Shown piece by piece: positions 35,230 through 45,266 of a stretch of 64,000 nucleotides of DNA (position 1 is the stretch's first letter; the number at the start of each line of letters is the position of its first letter). The translations under genes were made by a program, and so were the position numbers. The stretch spans positions 29,790 through 93,789 of the forward strand of contig NZ_JACSQS010000011.1 in NCBI RefSeq assembly GCF_014836545.1, given 5' to 3'. The notes beneath the pieces were generated by a model. The model did no database searches. It was not told the origin of the DNA and saw nothing but the letters and a program-made list of their open reading frames with translations. The stretch comes from Stenotrophomonas lacuserhaii (GTDB lineage Bacteria > Pseudomonadota > Gammaproteobacteria > Xanthomonadales > Xanthomonadaceae).

Positions 35230-36234
35230 ATGGCCACTATCTACGACATCGCAAAACACGTCGGCGTCTCCGCAGGAACGGTGTCGCGCGCGCTTTCCCG
35301 GCCGGACAAGGTGCTGCCGGCCACGCGCAGCCGCATCGAACAGGCCGCCGCCGCGCTGGGCTATGTGCCCAACACGGTGGCCCGGACGTTGAAAACCCAG
35401 CGCAGCGGCAAGATCCTGGTCACGGTTCCGGATATTGCCAATCCGTTCTTCGCGCAGATCCTGCAGGGCGCGGAGGATGCGGCGCAGGCGGTCGGCTACG
35501 CCGTGCTGCTGGGCGACACGCAGCATCAGACCGACCGCGAGGAGCGCTATGCGCAGATGCTCCGACGCAACGAGGCCGACGGCCTGATCGTGCTGGGGCA
35601 CCGCCTGCCGCCGACGGCGCGCGCGATCGTGCAGCAACGGGGCGCCGCCGCGCCGGTGGTAAATGGCTGTGAGTTCGATCCCGCGTTGGGCATCCCCAGC
35701 GTCCACATCGACAACGCGGCCGCCGCGCGGGCGGTGATGGACCACCTGTACGCACTGGGCCACGAGCGGATCGCGGTCATCGGCGGGCCGCCCGGTAATC
35801 CGCTGCACCAGCAACGGCTGGAAGGCGTGCGTGCGGCCGGCAAGGCGCGCGGCCGTCTGCGCCAACTTATCGTCGAGCCGGGCGACTTTTCCGTGGAATC
35901 CGGCCATGCGGCGGCGCTGTCGTTGTTGGCCCGCACGCCCGCACCCACGGCGATCTTCTGCGTCAGCGACCAGATGGCGCTGGGTGCGTTGGCGGCCTGC
36001 CGGGACCTGGGCGTCCGTGTGCCGGATGACCTGTCCATCGTGGGCTTCGACGACCTGGCCTCATCCCGCTACCTGACGCCGGCGTTGACGACCGTCAGGC
36101 AACCGATGCGGGAAATCGGCGCCTGCGCGGTCAACCTGTTGCTGGCCATCATCGAAGGTCGGGATGTACCGCTTCAGCAGACGCTGGATTTCAGCCTGAT
36201 GGTGCGCGGCTCGACGGGTGCGCCAAGAAAGTGA
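35230..36234 (+). CDS. LacI family regulator of the 3-keto-glycoside locus
   Basis: A 334-residue LacI-type repressor. The helix-turn-helix lies at residues about 4-26 (IYDIAKHVGVSAGTVSRAL), the hinge near 50-58 (NTVARTLKT) and the sugar-binding domain fills the rest, including PVVNGCEFD and LSIVGFDDLASSRYLTPALTTV. It is divergent from the operon starting at 35132 with an identical palindrome in between and another at the far end of the locus, so it very likely controls both operons. The ligand is probably a keto sugar or the starting glycoside. Confidence 0.93.
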   Translation: MATIYDIAKHVGVSAGTVSRALSRPDKVLPATRSRIEQAAAALGYVPNTVARTLKTQRSGKILVTVPDIANPFFAQILQGAEDAAQAVGYAVLLGDTQHQTDREERYAQMLRRNEADGLIVLGHRLPPTARAIVQQRGAAAPVVNGCEFDPALGIPSVHIDNAAAARAVMDHLYALGHERIAVIGGPPGNPLHQQRLEGVRAAGKARGRLRQLIVEPGDFSVESGHAAALSLLARTPAPTAIFCVSDQMALGALAACRDLGVRVPDDLSIVGFDDLASSRYLTPALTTVRQPMREIGACAVNLLLAIIEGRDVPLQQTLDFSLMVRGSTGAPRK

Positions 36235-36253
36235 CGACGGGCGTGGGGATGGC

Positions 36254-36276
36254 CCGGCAGGCGCGATGCCTGCCGG
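36254..36276. terminator. Hairpin between the LacI gene and the convergent protease gene
   Basis: A perfect nine-base stem (36254-36262 with 36268-36276) has a five-base loop. No T run follows on either strand, so termination is only suggested by its position between two convergent genes. Confidence 0.45.
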
Positions 36277-36307
36277 ATCCGGTTGCCGGCATCACGCCAC
36301 AGCGCGC

Positions 36308-37846
36308 TCAGGCATCGCAGCGCACGCCAACTTCATCGAAAGCGATCACCACGTCTTCTACCGGGTAATCCAGGTCCTGTGCGGCGGCAATGACGCCGCA
36401 GGCGCCGCTTTCGAACGTGCTGCTTGGAGTCCAGTAGTTCTGGTTGGCCGTCGCCATCGCAATGAACGCCTTTCGGGGATCCCAGCCCTCGCGGTTCGAA
36501 AGCAGATAGAAGGCCCTGTTGTAGACGCCGGACGAAAAATGATTGTTCATGCCCGGACGGAAATCGCTCGCATGCCCGATCGACCTGCCATCAACGGTGG
36601 GGTCTTCAAAGTAGCGAAGCGCGCCTGGCCCTTTGAGGATATCCGCGCCCGCCAGGAAATCGTTGTTGCCCTTCAGGTAGTACTCGGCGGCCTCGCCGGC
36701 CATATCCGAGAATGCTTCGTTCATACCGCCGGAATGCAGGGTGTTGTAGATCAGCCCCGAGTTCTGTTCGGTGAAGCCATGGGACACCTCATGGGCGACC
36801 ACATCCAGAGAGACCAAGGGATAATACGTGTCATGCCCATCACCGAAGGACATGACGCGACCGTTCCAACTCGCGTTCCCGTAGCTGCGTAGGTAATGAA
36901 CCTGAAGCTTCAGTTGGAAGCGCAGTGGCGCGGTGCCCAGCCAGTCGCGGTACATGCCGAACACGGCGCCGCCGGAGGCGTGCGCGTCGTTCAAGGGCGA
37001 GTACGCACCATTGATGGCTTTGACCGTATTCTGCGGGCAGCTGAAGCGGTGTGCTGCGCTCACCGAGCCTGATCCGCCGTGGTTCAGGTTGATGGTTTTC
37101 ACGTTGTCGTTTTCCAGGGCACACGTCGTGCCGTCTGCGGTCACGTCGAGGTAGGGCAAGCTTGCGCCATAGGCGATCTGGCCGGTCTTCTCGTTACCGC
37201 CTGGACCGGTGCCGATCTTCGCCGTGGCCAGGCCTTCCCACTGCTCCAACACCTTGCCGTCCATCGCATCGACGATGGTGAACGGCCGGCTGGGTGCGTG
37301 GCCCTCGCCCTCCGCCAGGAAATCCACCACCCAGGCCAGCCGTGCCACCGAGTGTGCATCGAGATGGATCATCAGCCGCTGGTTCTGGTTCTGTATCCGC
37401 ATGCCGCCGGCACGCATCCGCGGTGCACTGGCCTTGGCGATGGCAGCAGCACGCGCGCCGTCGATGCGGGGTGCCACGTCGGGAACCTCGGGCTGTAGTG
37501 CGGCGACTGCGTTACCGAACAGGCTCCGCACCTGGCCCCTGGCAGCGGTGGCGACCACCACATGTTCACCAAACACGGGTACGCCCTGGTGCAACTGCTC
37601 GAAGCGTTGATGCTGCACGCCGTTGCGGTCGACATGGCTGGACAGCAGCCGCAAGCTGGAACCGGCATCCAGCCCGAGCAGTGACGGCGATGCAGAGGCA
37701 CCGGCGTTGCCTGTGGCGAACGCCGCGGTCGTCACGCGGTCGAGTCGATGCAGCGGAATGCGCTCGGCGCCGCCCGCAGGTGCGGCGAGCATCGCGGCGG
37801 AAAGCAGGGTGAGGGACAGCAGGCTGCGGGATGGCAGGCGGATCAT
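36308..37846 (-). CDS. Secreted M4 family metalloprotease (thermolysin/vibriolysin type)
   Basis: A 512-residue zymogen. A signal peptide (to about residue 26, AAPAGGA) is followed by an FTP/PepSY propeptide (about 30-200) and the mature catalytic domain. The zinc motif is H352-E353-x-x-H356 (VAHEVSHGFTEQNSGL), with the third ligand Glu in GGMNEAFSDMAGEAAEYY. The C-terminal part has SSGVYNRAFYLLS, with the His of the HFSSG segment. It should degrade extracellular protein. The ATG at 37846 has GAGGAG upstream. No pre-peptidase C-terminal domain is present. Sequence around it looks somewhat richer in A+T than the neighbours by eye. It stands alone. Confidence 0.95.
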   Translation of the reverse strand: MIRLPSRSLLSLTLLSAAMLAAPAGGAERIPLHRLDRVTTAAFATGNAGASASPSLLGLDAGSSLRLLSSHVDRNGVQHQRFEQLHQGVPVFGEHVVVATAARGQVRSLFGNAVAALQPEVPDVAPRIDGARAAAIAKASAPRMRAGGMRIQNQNQRLMIHLDAHSVARLAWVVDFLAEGEGHAPSRPFTIVDAMDGKVLEQWEGLATAKIGTGPGGNEKTGQIAYGASLPYLDVTADGTTCALENDNVKTINLNHGGSGSVSAAHRFSCPQNTVKAINGAYSPLNDAHASGGAVFGMYRDWLGTAPLRFQLKLQVHYLRSYGNASWNGRVMSFGDGHDTYYPLVSLDVVAHEVSHGFTEQNSGLIYNTLHSGGMNEAFSDMAGEAAEYYLKGNNDFLAGADILKGPGALRYFEDPTVDGRSIGHASDFRPGMNNHFSSGVYNRAFYLLSNREGWDPRKAFIAMATANQNYWTPSSTFESGACGVIAAAQDLDYPVEDVVIAFDEVGVRCDA

Positions 37847-38160
37847 GGGTGGCTCCTCGCTGGATGGATGCCGGAGCGGTAGCCCTGCAGGAAAAATCGC
37901 GCTTTCAGAGGAGGCACCGCCGGCGAGGACACCGTGGTGCGGGGTGAGCGCTGCAGCAACGGCGGAGGATGCGACGGCCGGGTCTGCGCCGGCCCGTGAC
38001 AGGTGGGATTGGCCTCCGAGCCCGGCGTGATTCTCGCTTTTCCTTACCCTCGTGTACTTGAATGCCTGACCTGCGGGATAGCAAATCCGGGGGCCTTTTG
38101 GGTATTGGGGCGGGCAGGAAAGGCAGGCATGCAGCGCGCAGCCCATGCTGCAGTGCAACT

Positions 38161-38192
38161 TTTCAATTGTAGTATTATTTGTTTAATTGAAA
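38161..38192. promoter_or_regulatory. Inverted repeat in the promoter region of the galactose operon
   Basis: TTTCAATT (38161-38168) pairs with AATTGAAA (38185-38192) across 16 bases containing TATTAT. It is a marked A+T island about 85 bases upstream of the first start and a likely operator for the GntR regulator at the end of the operon. The rest of the gene-free stretch 37847-38276 shows nothing definite. Confidence 0.5.
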
Positions 38193-38276
38193 TCCAGGCC
38201 GATGGCCGCGTCGCACCGCCTCCGAACTGTGGAATCGTGGTGCCCTTGGAGTTCCCTGGCGTGGAGCGTGGATTGC

Positions 38277-39284
38277 ATGGTGATGCTGGAAAACGCCCAT
38301 GGGCTGCGGGCAGAGATCGCGCAGCGCGGCGCCGCCCTGGCGGGCATGTGGGTGCCGGACCGTGACGGGCAGTTCGCAGACGTGGTGCTCGGCCATGCCG
38401 AGCAGAGCCAGCGGACGTCGGGTCGGTCATTCTTTGGTGCCAGCATCGGCCGGGTCGCTGGACGCATCAGCACGGCCGGCTTCGTGCTCGACGGCCAGCA
38501 TCATCCGCTCGATTCGGTCGATGGCCTCACCGCCCACCATGGCGGACCGGACGGCTTCGATGCCCGTGACTGGCAATGGCTGGGCGTGCGCCGTGACCGC
38601 GCGCGGCTGCAACTGGTCAGTCCGCATGGCGATCAGGGTTTCCCGGGCGCGCTGACGGTCACCGTGGACTATCGGCTGGATGATACCGACACCCTGCACG
38701 TGGACTATGCCGCCACCTGCGACCGCCCCACGGTGGTCAACCTGACCCATCATCCGTTCTGGAACCTGGCCGGCGAAGGGGCGGGCGTGGTGGACGCGCA
38801 TCTTCTGACACTGCCTGCATCGCGCATGGTGGCGCTGGGCGCAGCGCTCACGCCCACCGGACAACGGCCGGAGGTGGCCGCCAGCGCCTTCGACTTCCGC
38901 CGCGCGCGCGCGATCGGCGACGCGCTGTCAGCCGCTGGCGATGCTCAGTTGCAGGTCGCCGGGGGCCTGGATCATTACTGGATTCTCGATGCCCCGGCAG
39001 ACGCCGGCGTGCGCCCGGCGGCGCGCCTGCATGATCCGCATTCCGGCCGCGTGCTGGACGTGCTGAGCGATCAGCCCGGCGTGCAGGTGTATTCGGGAAA
39101 CTTCCTCGATGGCAGCCTGCAGGGCGCATCGGGCAGGCCGTACCACGCACGCGCTGCCCTTTGCATCGAACCGCAGGCCTATCCCGATGCGATGAACCAG
39201 CCCGACTTTCCTGACATCACGCTGCAGCCCGGCGCGGTGTACCGCAATCGCATCCGTTATCGCTTCAGCAAGGACACCCAATGA
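38277..39284 (+). CDS. Aldose 1-epimerase (galactose mutarotase)
   Basis: A 335-residue GalM-family enzyme that interconverts alpha and beta anomers, here most likely of galactose. Motifs are FFGASIGRVAGRI near residue 50, VNLTHHPFWNL with the catalytic histidine and DHYWIL with a further binding segment. It is the first gene of the De Ley-Doudoroff operon and overlaps the next gene by four bases. The start is uncertain. I use the ATG at 38277 (MVMLENAHGLR), which matches the family's first strand and leaves the inverted repeat in the promoter. An in-frame ATG at 38202 would add 25 residues. Confidence 0.85.
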   Translation: MVMLENAHGLRAEIAQRGAALAGMWVPDRDGQFADVVLGHAEQSQRTSGRSFFGASIGRVAGRISTAGFVLDGQHHPLDSVDGLTAHHGGPDGFDARDWQWLGVRRDRARLQLVSPHGDQGFPGALTVTVDYRLDDTDTLHVDYAATCDRPTVVNLTHHPFWNLAGEGAGVVDAHLLTLPASRMVALGAALTPTGQRPEVAASAFDFRRARAIGDALSAAGDAQLQVAGGLDHYWILDAPADAGVRPAARLHDPHSGRVLDVLSDQPGVQVYSGNFLDGSLQGASGRPYHARAALCIEPQAYPDAMNQPDFPDITLQPGAVYRNRIRYRFSKDTQ

Positions 39285-40048
39285 GTGCAGTGACTGACCC
39301 CGCACAGCGGCTGGCCGGCAAAGTGGCCATCGTCACCGGTGCGGCCAACGGCATCGGCCGTGCCATCGCCGGACTGTTCCAGGCGCACGGTGCCATCGTG
39401 GCCGGCTACGACCAGGCCGCGCCCTGTGCCGGGGATGCAGTGTGCGCACTCTTCCAGCAGGGCGATGTCAGTGATGCCGATGCGGTGGCAGCCTTCGTTG
39501 AACGCGTGGTGGCAGCCCACGGCCAGGTTGACGTGCTGGTCAGCAATGCGGGCATGGATGTGTTTTCCGCACCGCTTGAGCTGTCTTCGCTGACCTGGCA
39601 ACGCAACCTGGACGTCAACCTCGGCGGCCACTGGAACTTCGCCCGCGCCGTGCTGCCCTGCATGCTGGCGCAGGGCAGCGGATCGGTGGTCAACATCGCC
39701 TCGGTGCACGGCCATCGCATCATCCAGGGTGCCTTCCCGTACAACGTGGCCAAGCACGCCTTGATCGGCCTGACCAAGGCGCTCGGGTTGGAGTACGCCG
39801 ACAAGGGCATCCGGTTCAACTCCATCTCGCCCGGCCTGATCCTGGTGGACCGCATCGAACGCTGGTTCGAATCACAGCCCGATCCTGCCCAGGCACGCCT
39901 GGACCAGGCAGCCCTGCTGCCACCCAAACGCATCGGCGAAGCGTCGGAAGTCGCGCAGACCGCGTTGTTCCTGGCCAGTGACGAAGCCCGTTTCATCAAC
40001 GCCGCCGACATCCTGATCGATGGCGGCCGCAGCCAACTCTATTACTGA
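39281..40048 (+). CDS. SDR family oxidoreductase, probable galactose dehydrogenase
   Basis: A 255-residue classical short-chain dehydrogenase. The cofactor loop TGAANGIG is at residues about 19-26, NAG near 90 and the catalytic Y-x-x-x-K reads YNVAK near 155-159, with the preceding serine in NIASVHG. From the operon, it should oxidise D-galactose to galactono-lactone with NAD(P). It overlaps the mutarotase by four bases (ATGA) and lies seven bases before the aldolase. The substrate comes from context; the SDR family itself is certain. Confidence 0.88.
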   Translation: MSAVTDPAQRLAGKVAIVTGAANGIGRAIAGLFQAHGAIVAGYDQAAPCAGDAVCALFQQGDVSDADAVAAFVERVVAAHGQVDVLVSNAGMDVFSAPLELSSLTWQRNLDVNLGGHWNFARAVLPCMLAQGSGSVVNIASVHGHRIIQGAFPYNVAKHALIGLTKALGLEYADKGIRFNSISPGLILVDRIERWFESQPDPAQARLDQAALLPPKRIGEASEVAQTALFLASDEARFINAADILIDGGRSQLYY

Positions 40049-40055
40049 GCCCGCC

Positions 40056-40670
40056 ATGACCCATTCCCCGCTTCCGCTGATCGCCATCCTGCGTGGCATC
40101 ACCCCGGCCGAGGTGCGCGCGCACGTGCGCGTGTTGATCGATGCCGGCATCACCCAGATCGAAATACCCACCAACTCCCCGGACTGGCTGGGCAGCGTGC
40201 AGCTGGCCCTGCAGGAAGCCGACGGCCACGCCGAGGTGGGCGCCGGCACGGTGCTGGACATCGCCGATGTGGACCGCCTGGCGGACAGCGGCGCGCGGCT
40301 GATGGTGACGCCGAACACCGACCCGCAGGTGATCGCGCATGCGCGTTCGCGCGGACTGGACATCGCCGCCGGGTTTGCCACCGCCAGCGAGGCCTTCGCT
40401 GCGTTGGCCGCCGGTGCGCAGCGTTTGAAGCTTTTCCCTGCGGCACAGTTTGGTCCTGCCTATGTGCGTGCGCTGAAAGCCGTACTGCCTGCAGACGTGC
40501 CGCTGTATGCGGTAGGGGGCATCGGGACGGAGAACCTGGCCGCGTTCCTGCAGGCCGGCTGCGCCGGTGCCGGGCTGGGCGGTGAGCTGTATCGCCCGGG
40601 CCAGGATCCAGCCACCACGGCGCGCCATGCGGATGCCTTCGTTGCCGCCCTGCGGAGTGCGAACGCATGA
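40056..40670 (+). CDS. dgoA: 2-dehydro-3-deoxy-6-phosphogalactonate aldolase
   Basis: A 204-residue class I aldolase of the KDPG/KDPGal family that splits 2-keto-3-deoxy-6-phosphogalactonate into pyruvate and glyceraldehyde 3-phosphate. The Schiff-base lysine lies in RLKLFPA near residue 128, with IAILRGI at the start and GAGTVLD and YAVGGIG around the barrel. The start at 40056 gives [14 protein letters not shown]. Its stop overlaps the dehydratase start by four bases. The galactonate rather than gluconate substrate is inferred from dgoD and dgoK in the same operon. Confidence 0.93.
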   Translation: MTHSPLPLIAILRGITPAEVRAHVRVLIDAGITQIEIPTNSPDWLGSVQLALQEADGHAEVGAGTVLDIADVDRLADSGARLMVTPNTDPQVIAHARSRGLDIAAGFATASEAFAALAAGAQRLKLFPAAQFGPAYVRALKAVLPADVPLYAVGGIGTENLAAFLQAGCAGAGLGGELYRPGQDPATTARHADAFVAALRSANA

Positions 40671-41815
40671 AGATCACCCGCCTGAACACCTATCGCGTGG
40701 CGCCACGCTGGATGTTCCTGAAGATCGAGACCGACGAAGGCGTGGCCGGATGGGGCGAGCCGGTCATCGAAGGCCGTGCGCGCACGGTCGAAGCCGCCGT
40801 GCATGAGCTGGGCGAGCAGTTGATCGGCAAGGATCCTGCGCGCATCAACGACCATTGGCAGGTCATGTACCGCGGTGGTTTCTACCGCGGCGGTGCGGTG
40901 TTCATGAGCGCACTGGCCGGCATCGACCAGGCACTGTGGGACATCAAGGGCAAGACGCTCGGCGTGCCGGTGTACCAGCTGCTGGGCGGACTGGTGCGTG
41001 ACCGCATGAAGACCTACTGCTGGGTGGGCGGGGACCGGCCAGCGGACATCATCGAACAGATCCGGGCACGGGTGGCGCTGGGCTATGACACCTTCAAGCT
41101 CAACGCCTGCGAGGAAATGCCGCTGCTGGCGCCCAGCCGCACCATCGATGCGGCCGTAGCCAAGGTGGCCGGAATCCGCGAGGCGTTCGGCCAGAGCATC
41201 GAATTCGGGCTGGATTTCCACGGCCGCGTGGGCTGGCCGATGGCCAAGACGCTGATCCGCGAACTGGAGCCGTACCGCCCGTTGTTCATCGAAGAACCGG
41301 TGCTGGCCGAACAGGCCGAATACTACCCGCGCCTTGCCGGACACACCGCCATTCCGCTGGCGGCCGGTGAGCGGATGTTCTCGCGCACCGAGTTCAAGAG
41401 CGTGTTCGCCGCGGGCGGGCTGTCGATCGTGCAGCCTGACCTGTCGCATGCCGGTGGCATCACCGAATGCATGAAGATCGCCGCGATGGCCGAAGCCCAT
41501 GACGTGGCCCTGGCCCCGCATTGCCCGCTTGGGCCGGTAGCACTGGCGGCCTGCCTGCACGTGGACTTCGCCAGCTGGAACGCCGTACTGCAGGAACAGA
41601 GCATCGGCATCCATTACAACGCCGACGGCGAGCTGCTGGACTACGTCAAGAACAAGGACGCCTTCACCATGCACGGCGGTTCGATCCTGCCTTTCACCCA
41701 GCCGGGCCTGGGCGTTGAGATCGACGAAGAGGTGGTGGTCGAACGCGCGCGTAGCGCCGGTGAGTGGCGCAATCCATTGTGGCGGCACGAAGACGGGAGC
41801 GTGGCCGAATGGTAA
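40667..41815 (+). CDS. dgoD: D-galactonate dehydratase
   Basis: A 382-residue enolase-superfamily enzyme (mandelate racemase subgroup) that dehydrates D-galactonate to 2-keto-3-deoxygalactonate. The N-terminal capping domain begins [20 protein letters not shown]. The barrel has the magnesium ligands in [18 protein letters not shown] and AAGERMFSR, followed by [10 protein letters not shown] and [13 protein letters not shown] with the catalytic histidine. Length and motifs match DgoD closely. It overlaps the aldolase by four bases and the lactonase by seven. Confidence 0.96.
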   Translation: MKITRLNTYRVAPRWMFLKIETDEGVAGWGEPVIEGRARTVEAAVHELGEQLIGKDPARINDHWQVMYRGGFYRGGAVFMSALAGIDQALWDIKGKTLGVPVYQLLGGLVRDRMKTYCWVGGDRPADIIEQIRARVALGYDTFKLNACEEMPLLAPSRTIDAAVAKVAGIREAFGQSIEFGLDFHGRVGWPMAKTLIRELEPYRPLFIEEPVLAEQAEYYPRLAGHTAIPLAAGERMFSRTEFKSVFAAGGLSIVQPDLSHAGGITECMKIAAMAEAHDVALAPHCPLGPVALAACLHVDFASWNAVLQEQSIGIHYNADGELLDYVKNKDAFTMHGGSILPFTQPGLGVEIDEEVVVERARSAGEWRNPLWRHEDGSVAEW

Positions 41816-42735
41816 GCATGGGCGAGGGCCGCACCCTGCCGAGCGCCGCGCTGGCCTTCGACAGCCGCTGCACGCTGGGCGAAAGCAATGTCTGGTGCGC
41901 GCGCGAACGGGTGCTGTGGTGGACCGACATCAAGGGCCGGCGTATCTGGCGCGGCAGCCCGGGGGCGGGCAGCACCCAGTGGTGGAGCACGCCGGGGCGG
42001 GTAGGGTCGCTGGCGCTGTGTGAGTCAGGCCGGTTGCTGCTGGGGATGGAAGACGCACTGTACCTGGTTGATCCCACCCGCCACGCTGCCGGCACCAGTC
42101 TGACCTGTGAGCACCTGGTCGACGTGCCGATGGAGGGGACGGCCATGCGCATCAACGATGGCCGCCTGGACCGGAGCGGCAACTTTGTTTTCGGCTGCAT
42201 CAACGAAGATCCCGCGCATGCGCGGACGGCGCGCTTCCATCAGTACTCGCTCGGGCAGGGCCTGCGTGCGCTGGACATCGCGCCGGTGGCCATCGCCAAC
42301 GGTATCGGCTTCGATCCCGACGGGCAGGGCATGTACTACTGCGATTCGCTGCAGCGAAGCATCATGCATGCCCGCTACGATGCAGCCACCGCCACGATCA
42401 GTGACGCGCGGGTGTTCGCGCTGATTGCAGGGGACGCCGAGCCGGATGGAGCAGCGGTCGATGCCGAAGGCCGCGTGTGGGGTGCGCAATGGGGGGCGGG
42501 GCAGGTGGTGCGTTACTCCGCCGCCGGTGAGGTCGAACTGCGCGTGCCGGTGCCTGCATCGCAACCGACCTGCGTGGCATTTGCCGGCGATGACCTGGGC
42601 ACGTTGTATGTCACCTCCGCGCGGGATGGACTGGACGCTGCCGCACTGCACGCGCTGCCCGCCAGCGGAGGTGTGTTCCGGGCCGTGCTGGAAGGCGTGC
42701 GCGGCCTGCCCGAACCCCGGTTCGCAGACGCATGA
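41809..42735 (+). CDS. SMP-30/gluconolactonase family, probable galactonolactonase
   Basis: A 308-residue six-bladed propeller lactonase with a divalent metal. The expected ligands are in LGESNVWC (Glu), [12 protein letters not shown] (Asn) and [11 protein letters not shown] (Asp). In this operon it would open galactono-1,4- or 1,5-lactone to galactonate, linking the dehydrogenase to DgoD. The ATG at 41809 lies inside the dgoD end (seven-base overlap). Another ATG at 41818 would remove the overlap. The stop overlaps dgoK by four bases. Confidence 0.9.
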   Translation: MVSMGEGRTLPSAALAFDSRCTLGESNVWCARERVLWWTDIKGRRIWRGSPGAGSTQWWSTPGRVGSLALCESGRLLLGMEDALYLVDPTRHAAGTSLTCEHLVDVPMEGTAMRINDGRLDRSGNFVFGCINEDPAHARTARFHQYSLGQGLRALDIAPVAIANGIGFDPDGQGMYYCDSLQRSIMHARYDAATATISDARVFALIAGDAEPDGAAVDAEGRVWGAQWGAGQVVRYSAAGEVELRVPVPASQPTCVAFAGDDLGTLYVTSARDGLDAAALHALPASGGVFRAVLEGVRGLPEPRFADA

Positions 42736-43610
42736 TCGCCATCGACTGGGGCAGCTCCAGCCTGCGCGCATTCCGCTTGGACCGTAAAGGACAGATAGTG
42801 GACAGCCGGCGCTCCGACCAGGGGCTGCTGAACGCCAATGGACGGTTTGCCGAGGTGCTGGAGGCACTGATCCACCACTGGGACGATGCGCTGGTGGTGA
42901 TGGCGGGGATGGTGGGCAGCCGCCAGGGCTGGAGGGAGGTGCCTTATGTGCAGGCCCCGGCAGGGCTGCATGAGATCGCGGCGGGAATGCAGCAGTTGAA
43001 CGACGCTGCCATCGAACGCGAACTGTGGCTGGTGCCGGGCCTGCGCTGCGTGGATGTGCACGGCATACCGGACGTCATGCGCGGCGAAGAGACCCAGCTG
43101 TGCGCACTGCTGCCGTTGCTGGGCCCGGGCACGCACCGTGTCGTGCTGCCAGGTACGCACAGCAAGCACGCACACGTGGTGGACGGGCGCATCGAGCGGT
43201 TCAGCACGTTCATGACCGGTGAGCTGTTCGCGGTGCTGCGCCAGCACAGCCTGCTGGGTCGGATGATGGTGGAGGCGCCGGATGATGCCGCCGCCTTCGC
43301 CGAGGGCGTCGCACTGGCCGGGCGCCAAGGCAGCCTGTTGCATCAACTGTTCAGCGTGCGCACCCGCGCGTTGTTCGACCAGTTGCAGCCTGCGCAGTTG
43401 GCCAGCTATCTGTCCGGCCTGTTGATCGGCAGTGAACTGCAGGACATCGATGCAGAGGGTGGCCCGCTGCACGTGATGGCCGCCGATGGCCTGGCCGATG
43501 CCTATGTCTCCGCGCTGGCACTGCTGGGGCGACCGGCAACGCGGCATGCCGAAGACAGCGTGGCGCAGGGTCTGTACCTGCTCGCGCGTGCACGTGAGCT
43601 GCCGATGTAA
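42732..43610 (+). CDS. dgoK: 2-dehydro-3-deoxygalactonokinase
   Basis: A 292-residue kinase that phosphorylates 2-keto-3-deoxygalactonate at C6 with ATP. The opening [17 protein letters not shown] is the phosphate-1 loop of the DgoK family, followed by MAGMVGSRQGWREVPYV and LPGTHSKHAHV, both diagnostic. The ATG overlaps the lactonase stop by four bases. It is the last gene of the tightly packed enzymatic block; an 82-base gap precedes the symporter. Confidence 0.95.
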   Translation: MIAIDWGSSSLRAFRLDRKGQIVDSRRSDQGLLNANGRFAEVLEALIHHWDDALVVMAGMVGSRQGWREVPYVQAPAGLHEIAAGMQQLNDAAIERELWLVPGLRCVDVHGIPDVMRGEETQLCALLPLLGPGTHRVVLPGTHSKHAHVVDGRIERFSTFMTGELFAVLRQHSLLGRMMVEAPDDAAAFAEGVALAGRQGSLLHQLFSVRTRALFDQLQPAQLASYLSGLLIGSELQDIDAEGGPLHVMAADGLADAYVSALALLGRPATRHAEDSVAQGLYLLARARELPM

Positions 43611-43692
43611 GCGGAAGCCAGGCGCAACGGTTACTTCTTTCCACTCCGAACGCCGGTGACAGATCCCGGCACTCGCCTCAAGGAAGCAGGAC

Positions 43693-45255
43693 ATGCAACT
43701 TTCGCTGCTCGATACCTCCATCGTACTGGTCTACCTGGCTGCTGTATTCGTGCTGGCGCAGTGGGTTTCGCGGGAAAAGGCCGGCCACACCAAGGATGCC
43801 AAGGACTATTTCCTGGCCAGCAAGTCGCTGCCGTGGTGGGCGGTGGGGGCTTCGCTGATCGCCGCCAACATCTCCGCCGAGCAGATCATCGGCATGTCCG
43901 GTTCGGGCTATGCCATCGGCCTGGCCATTGCCTCCTACGAGTGGATGGCCGCCTTGACCCTGCTGATCGTCGGTAAGTGGTTCCTGCCCATCTTCCTGCG
44001 CAATGGCATCTACACCATGCCGCAGTTCCTCGAGCAGCGTTATGGCACCCGCATCCGCACGTTGATGGCAGTGTTCTGGCTGGGCCTGTATGTGTTCGTC
44101 AACGTCACCTCCATCCTGTGGCTGGGCGCGATCGCGGTCAGCCAGGTGACTGGCATGGACCAGATGCTGGCGGTGGTGCTGATCGGCGTGTTCGCGCTGC
44201 TGTACCAGCTCTACGGCGGGCTGAAGGCGGTGGCGCTGACCGACATCGTGCAGGTCTCGCTGCTGGTGCTGGGCGGGCTGCTGGTGACCGGGCTGACGCT
44301 CAGCCAGCTGGGCGAGGGCGCAGGCATCGTGGCTGGCTTCCAGCGCCTGTGGGAAGCCCATCCGGGCCACTTCGAGATGATCCTGAGCAAGGACAATCCG
44401 TTCTACAAGGACCTGCCAGGCATCAGCGTGCTGGTGGGTGGGCTGTGGATCATGAACATCAGTTACTGGGGCTTCAACCAGTACATCATCCAGCGCGCGC
44501 TGGCCGCCAAGGACATCGGCGAGGCGCAGAAGGGCGTGCTGTTCGCTGCTTTCCTGAAGCTGCTGATGCCGGTCATCGTGGTGGTCCCGGGTATCGCCGC
44601 GGTGATGCTGGCACCGGGCCTGGATGCGCCGGACCAGGCCTACCCGACCATGATGCGGTTGCTGCCTACCGGCATCCTCGGACTGGTGTTCGCCGCACTG
44701 GTAGCGGCGATCGTGGCCTCGCTGGCGTCCAAGATCAATTCGGTTGCGACCATCTTCACGCTGGATTTCTACGCCCAGCGCAAGGGCCCGCATGACCAGG
44801 CCACGCTGGTACGCGTGGGCCGCATCGCCGCCGTGGTCACGGTGGTGCTGGGCATCCTGGCCGCCAAGCCGTTGCTGGGCAGCTTCGACCAGGCCTTCCA
44901 GTACATCCAGGAGTACACCGGCTTCTTCACCCCGGGCATCGTGGTGATCTTCCTGCTGGGCCTGTTCTGGAAGCGGGCCAACGAAGCTGGTGCGCTGGCG
45001 GCGGCGGTGGGCTCGTTCGTGCTGTCGGTGGTGCTGAAGCTGGCGTGGCCTTCCTTGCCGTTCATCGATCGTGTCGGCCTGGTGTTCCTGCTGGCGCTGC
45101 TGCTTGCGGTGGGCGTATCGCTGGCCACGCCAGCAGCGCCGGCCAAGGACGTGGTGCGCACCGACGACGTGCTGTACGCAACACGCACGTCCTTCAACGT
45201 GGGGGCCATGGCGGTCGTCGCGATCCTGGTTGCCCTGTACACCCTGTTCTGGTGA
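43693..45255 (+). CDS. Sodium:solute symporter, SGLT-type sugar transporter
   Basis: A 520-residue inner-membrane protein with about 14 hydrophobic segments. The early ASLIAANISAEQIIGMSGSG and the later ASLASKINSVATIFTLDFY are characteristic of the SSS family's sodium/galactose-glucose branch. It would import galactose, freed from alpha-galactosides by the next gene's product. The ATG at 43693 has AGGAAGCAGG upstream. It lies 11 bases before the alpha-galactosidase. Galactose specificity is inferred from the operon. Confidence 0.93.
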   Translation: MQLSLLDTSIVLVYLAAVFVLAQWVSREKAGHTKDAKDYFLASKSLPWWAVGASLIAANISAEQIIGMSGSGYAIGLAIASYEWMAALTLLIVGKWFLPIFLRNGIYTMPQFLEQRYGTRIRTLMAVFWLGLYVFVNVTSILWLGAIAVSQVTGMDQMLAVVLIGVFALLYQLYGGLKAVALTDIVQVSLLVLGGLLVTGLTLSQLGEGAGIVAGFQRLWEAHPGHFEMILSKDNPFYKDLPGISVLVGGLWIMNISYWGFNQYIIQRALAAKDIGEAQKGVLFAAFLKLLMPVIVVVPGIAAVMLAPGLDAPDQAYPTMMRLLPTGILGLVFAALVAAIVASLASKINSVATIFTLDFYAQRKGPHDQATLVRVGRIAAVVTVVLGILAAKPLLGSFDQAFQYIQEYTGFFTPGIVVIFLLGLFWKRANEAGALAAAVGSFVLSVVLKLAWPSLPFIDRVGLVFLLALLLAVGVSLATPAAPAKDVVRTDDVLYATRTSFNVGAMAVVAILVALYTLFW

Positions 45256-45266
45256 GGAGAGAGAGC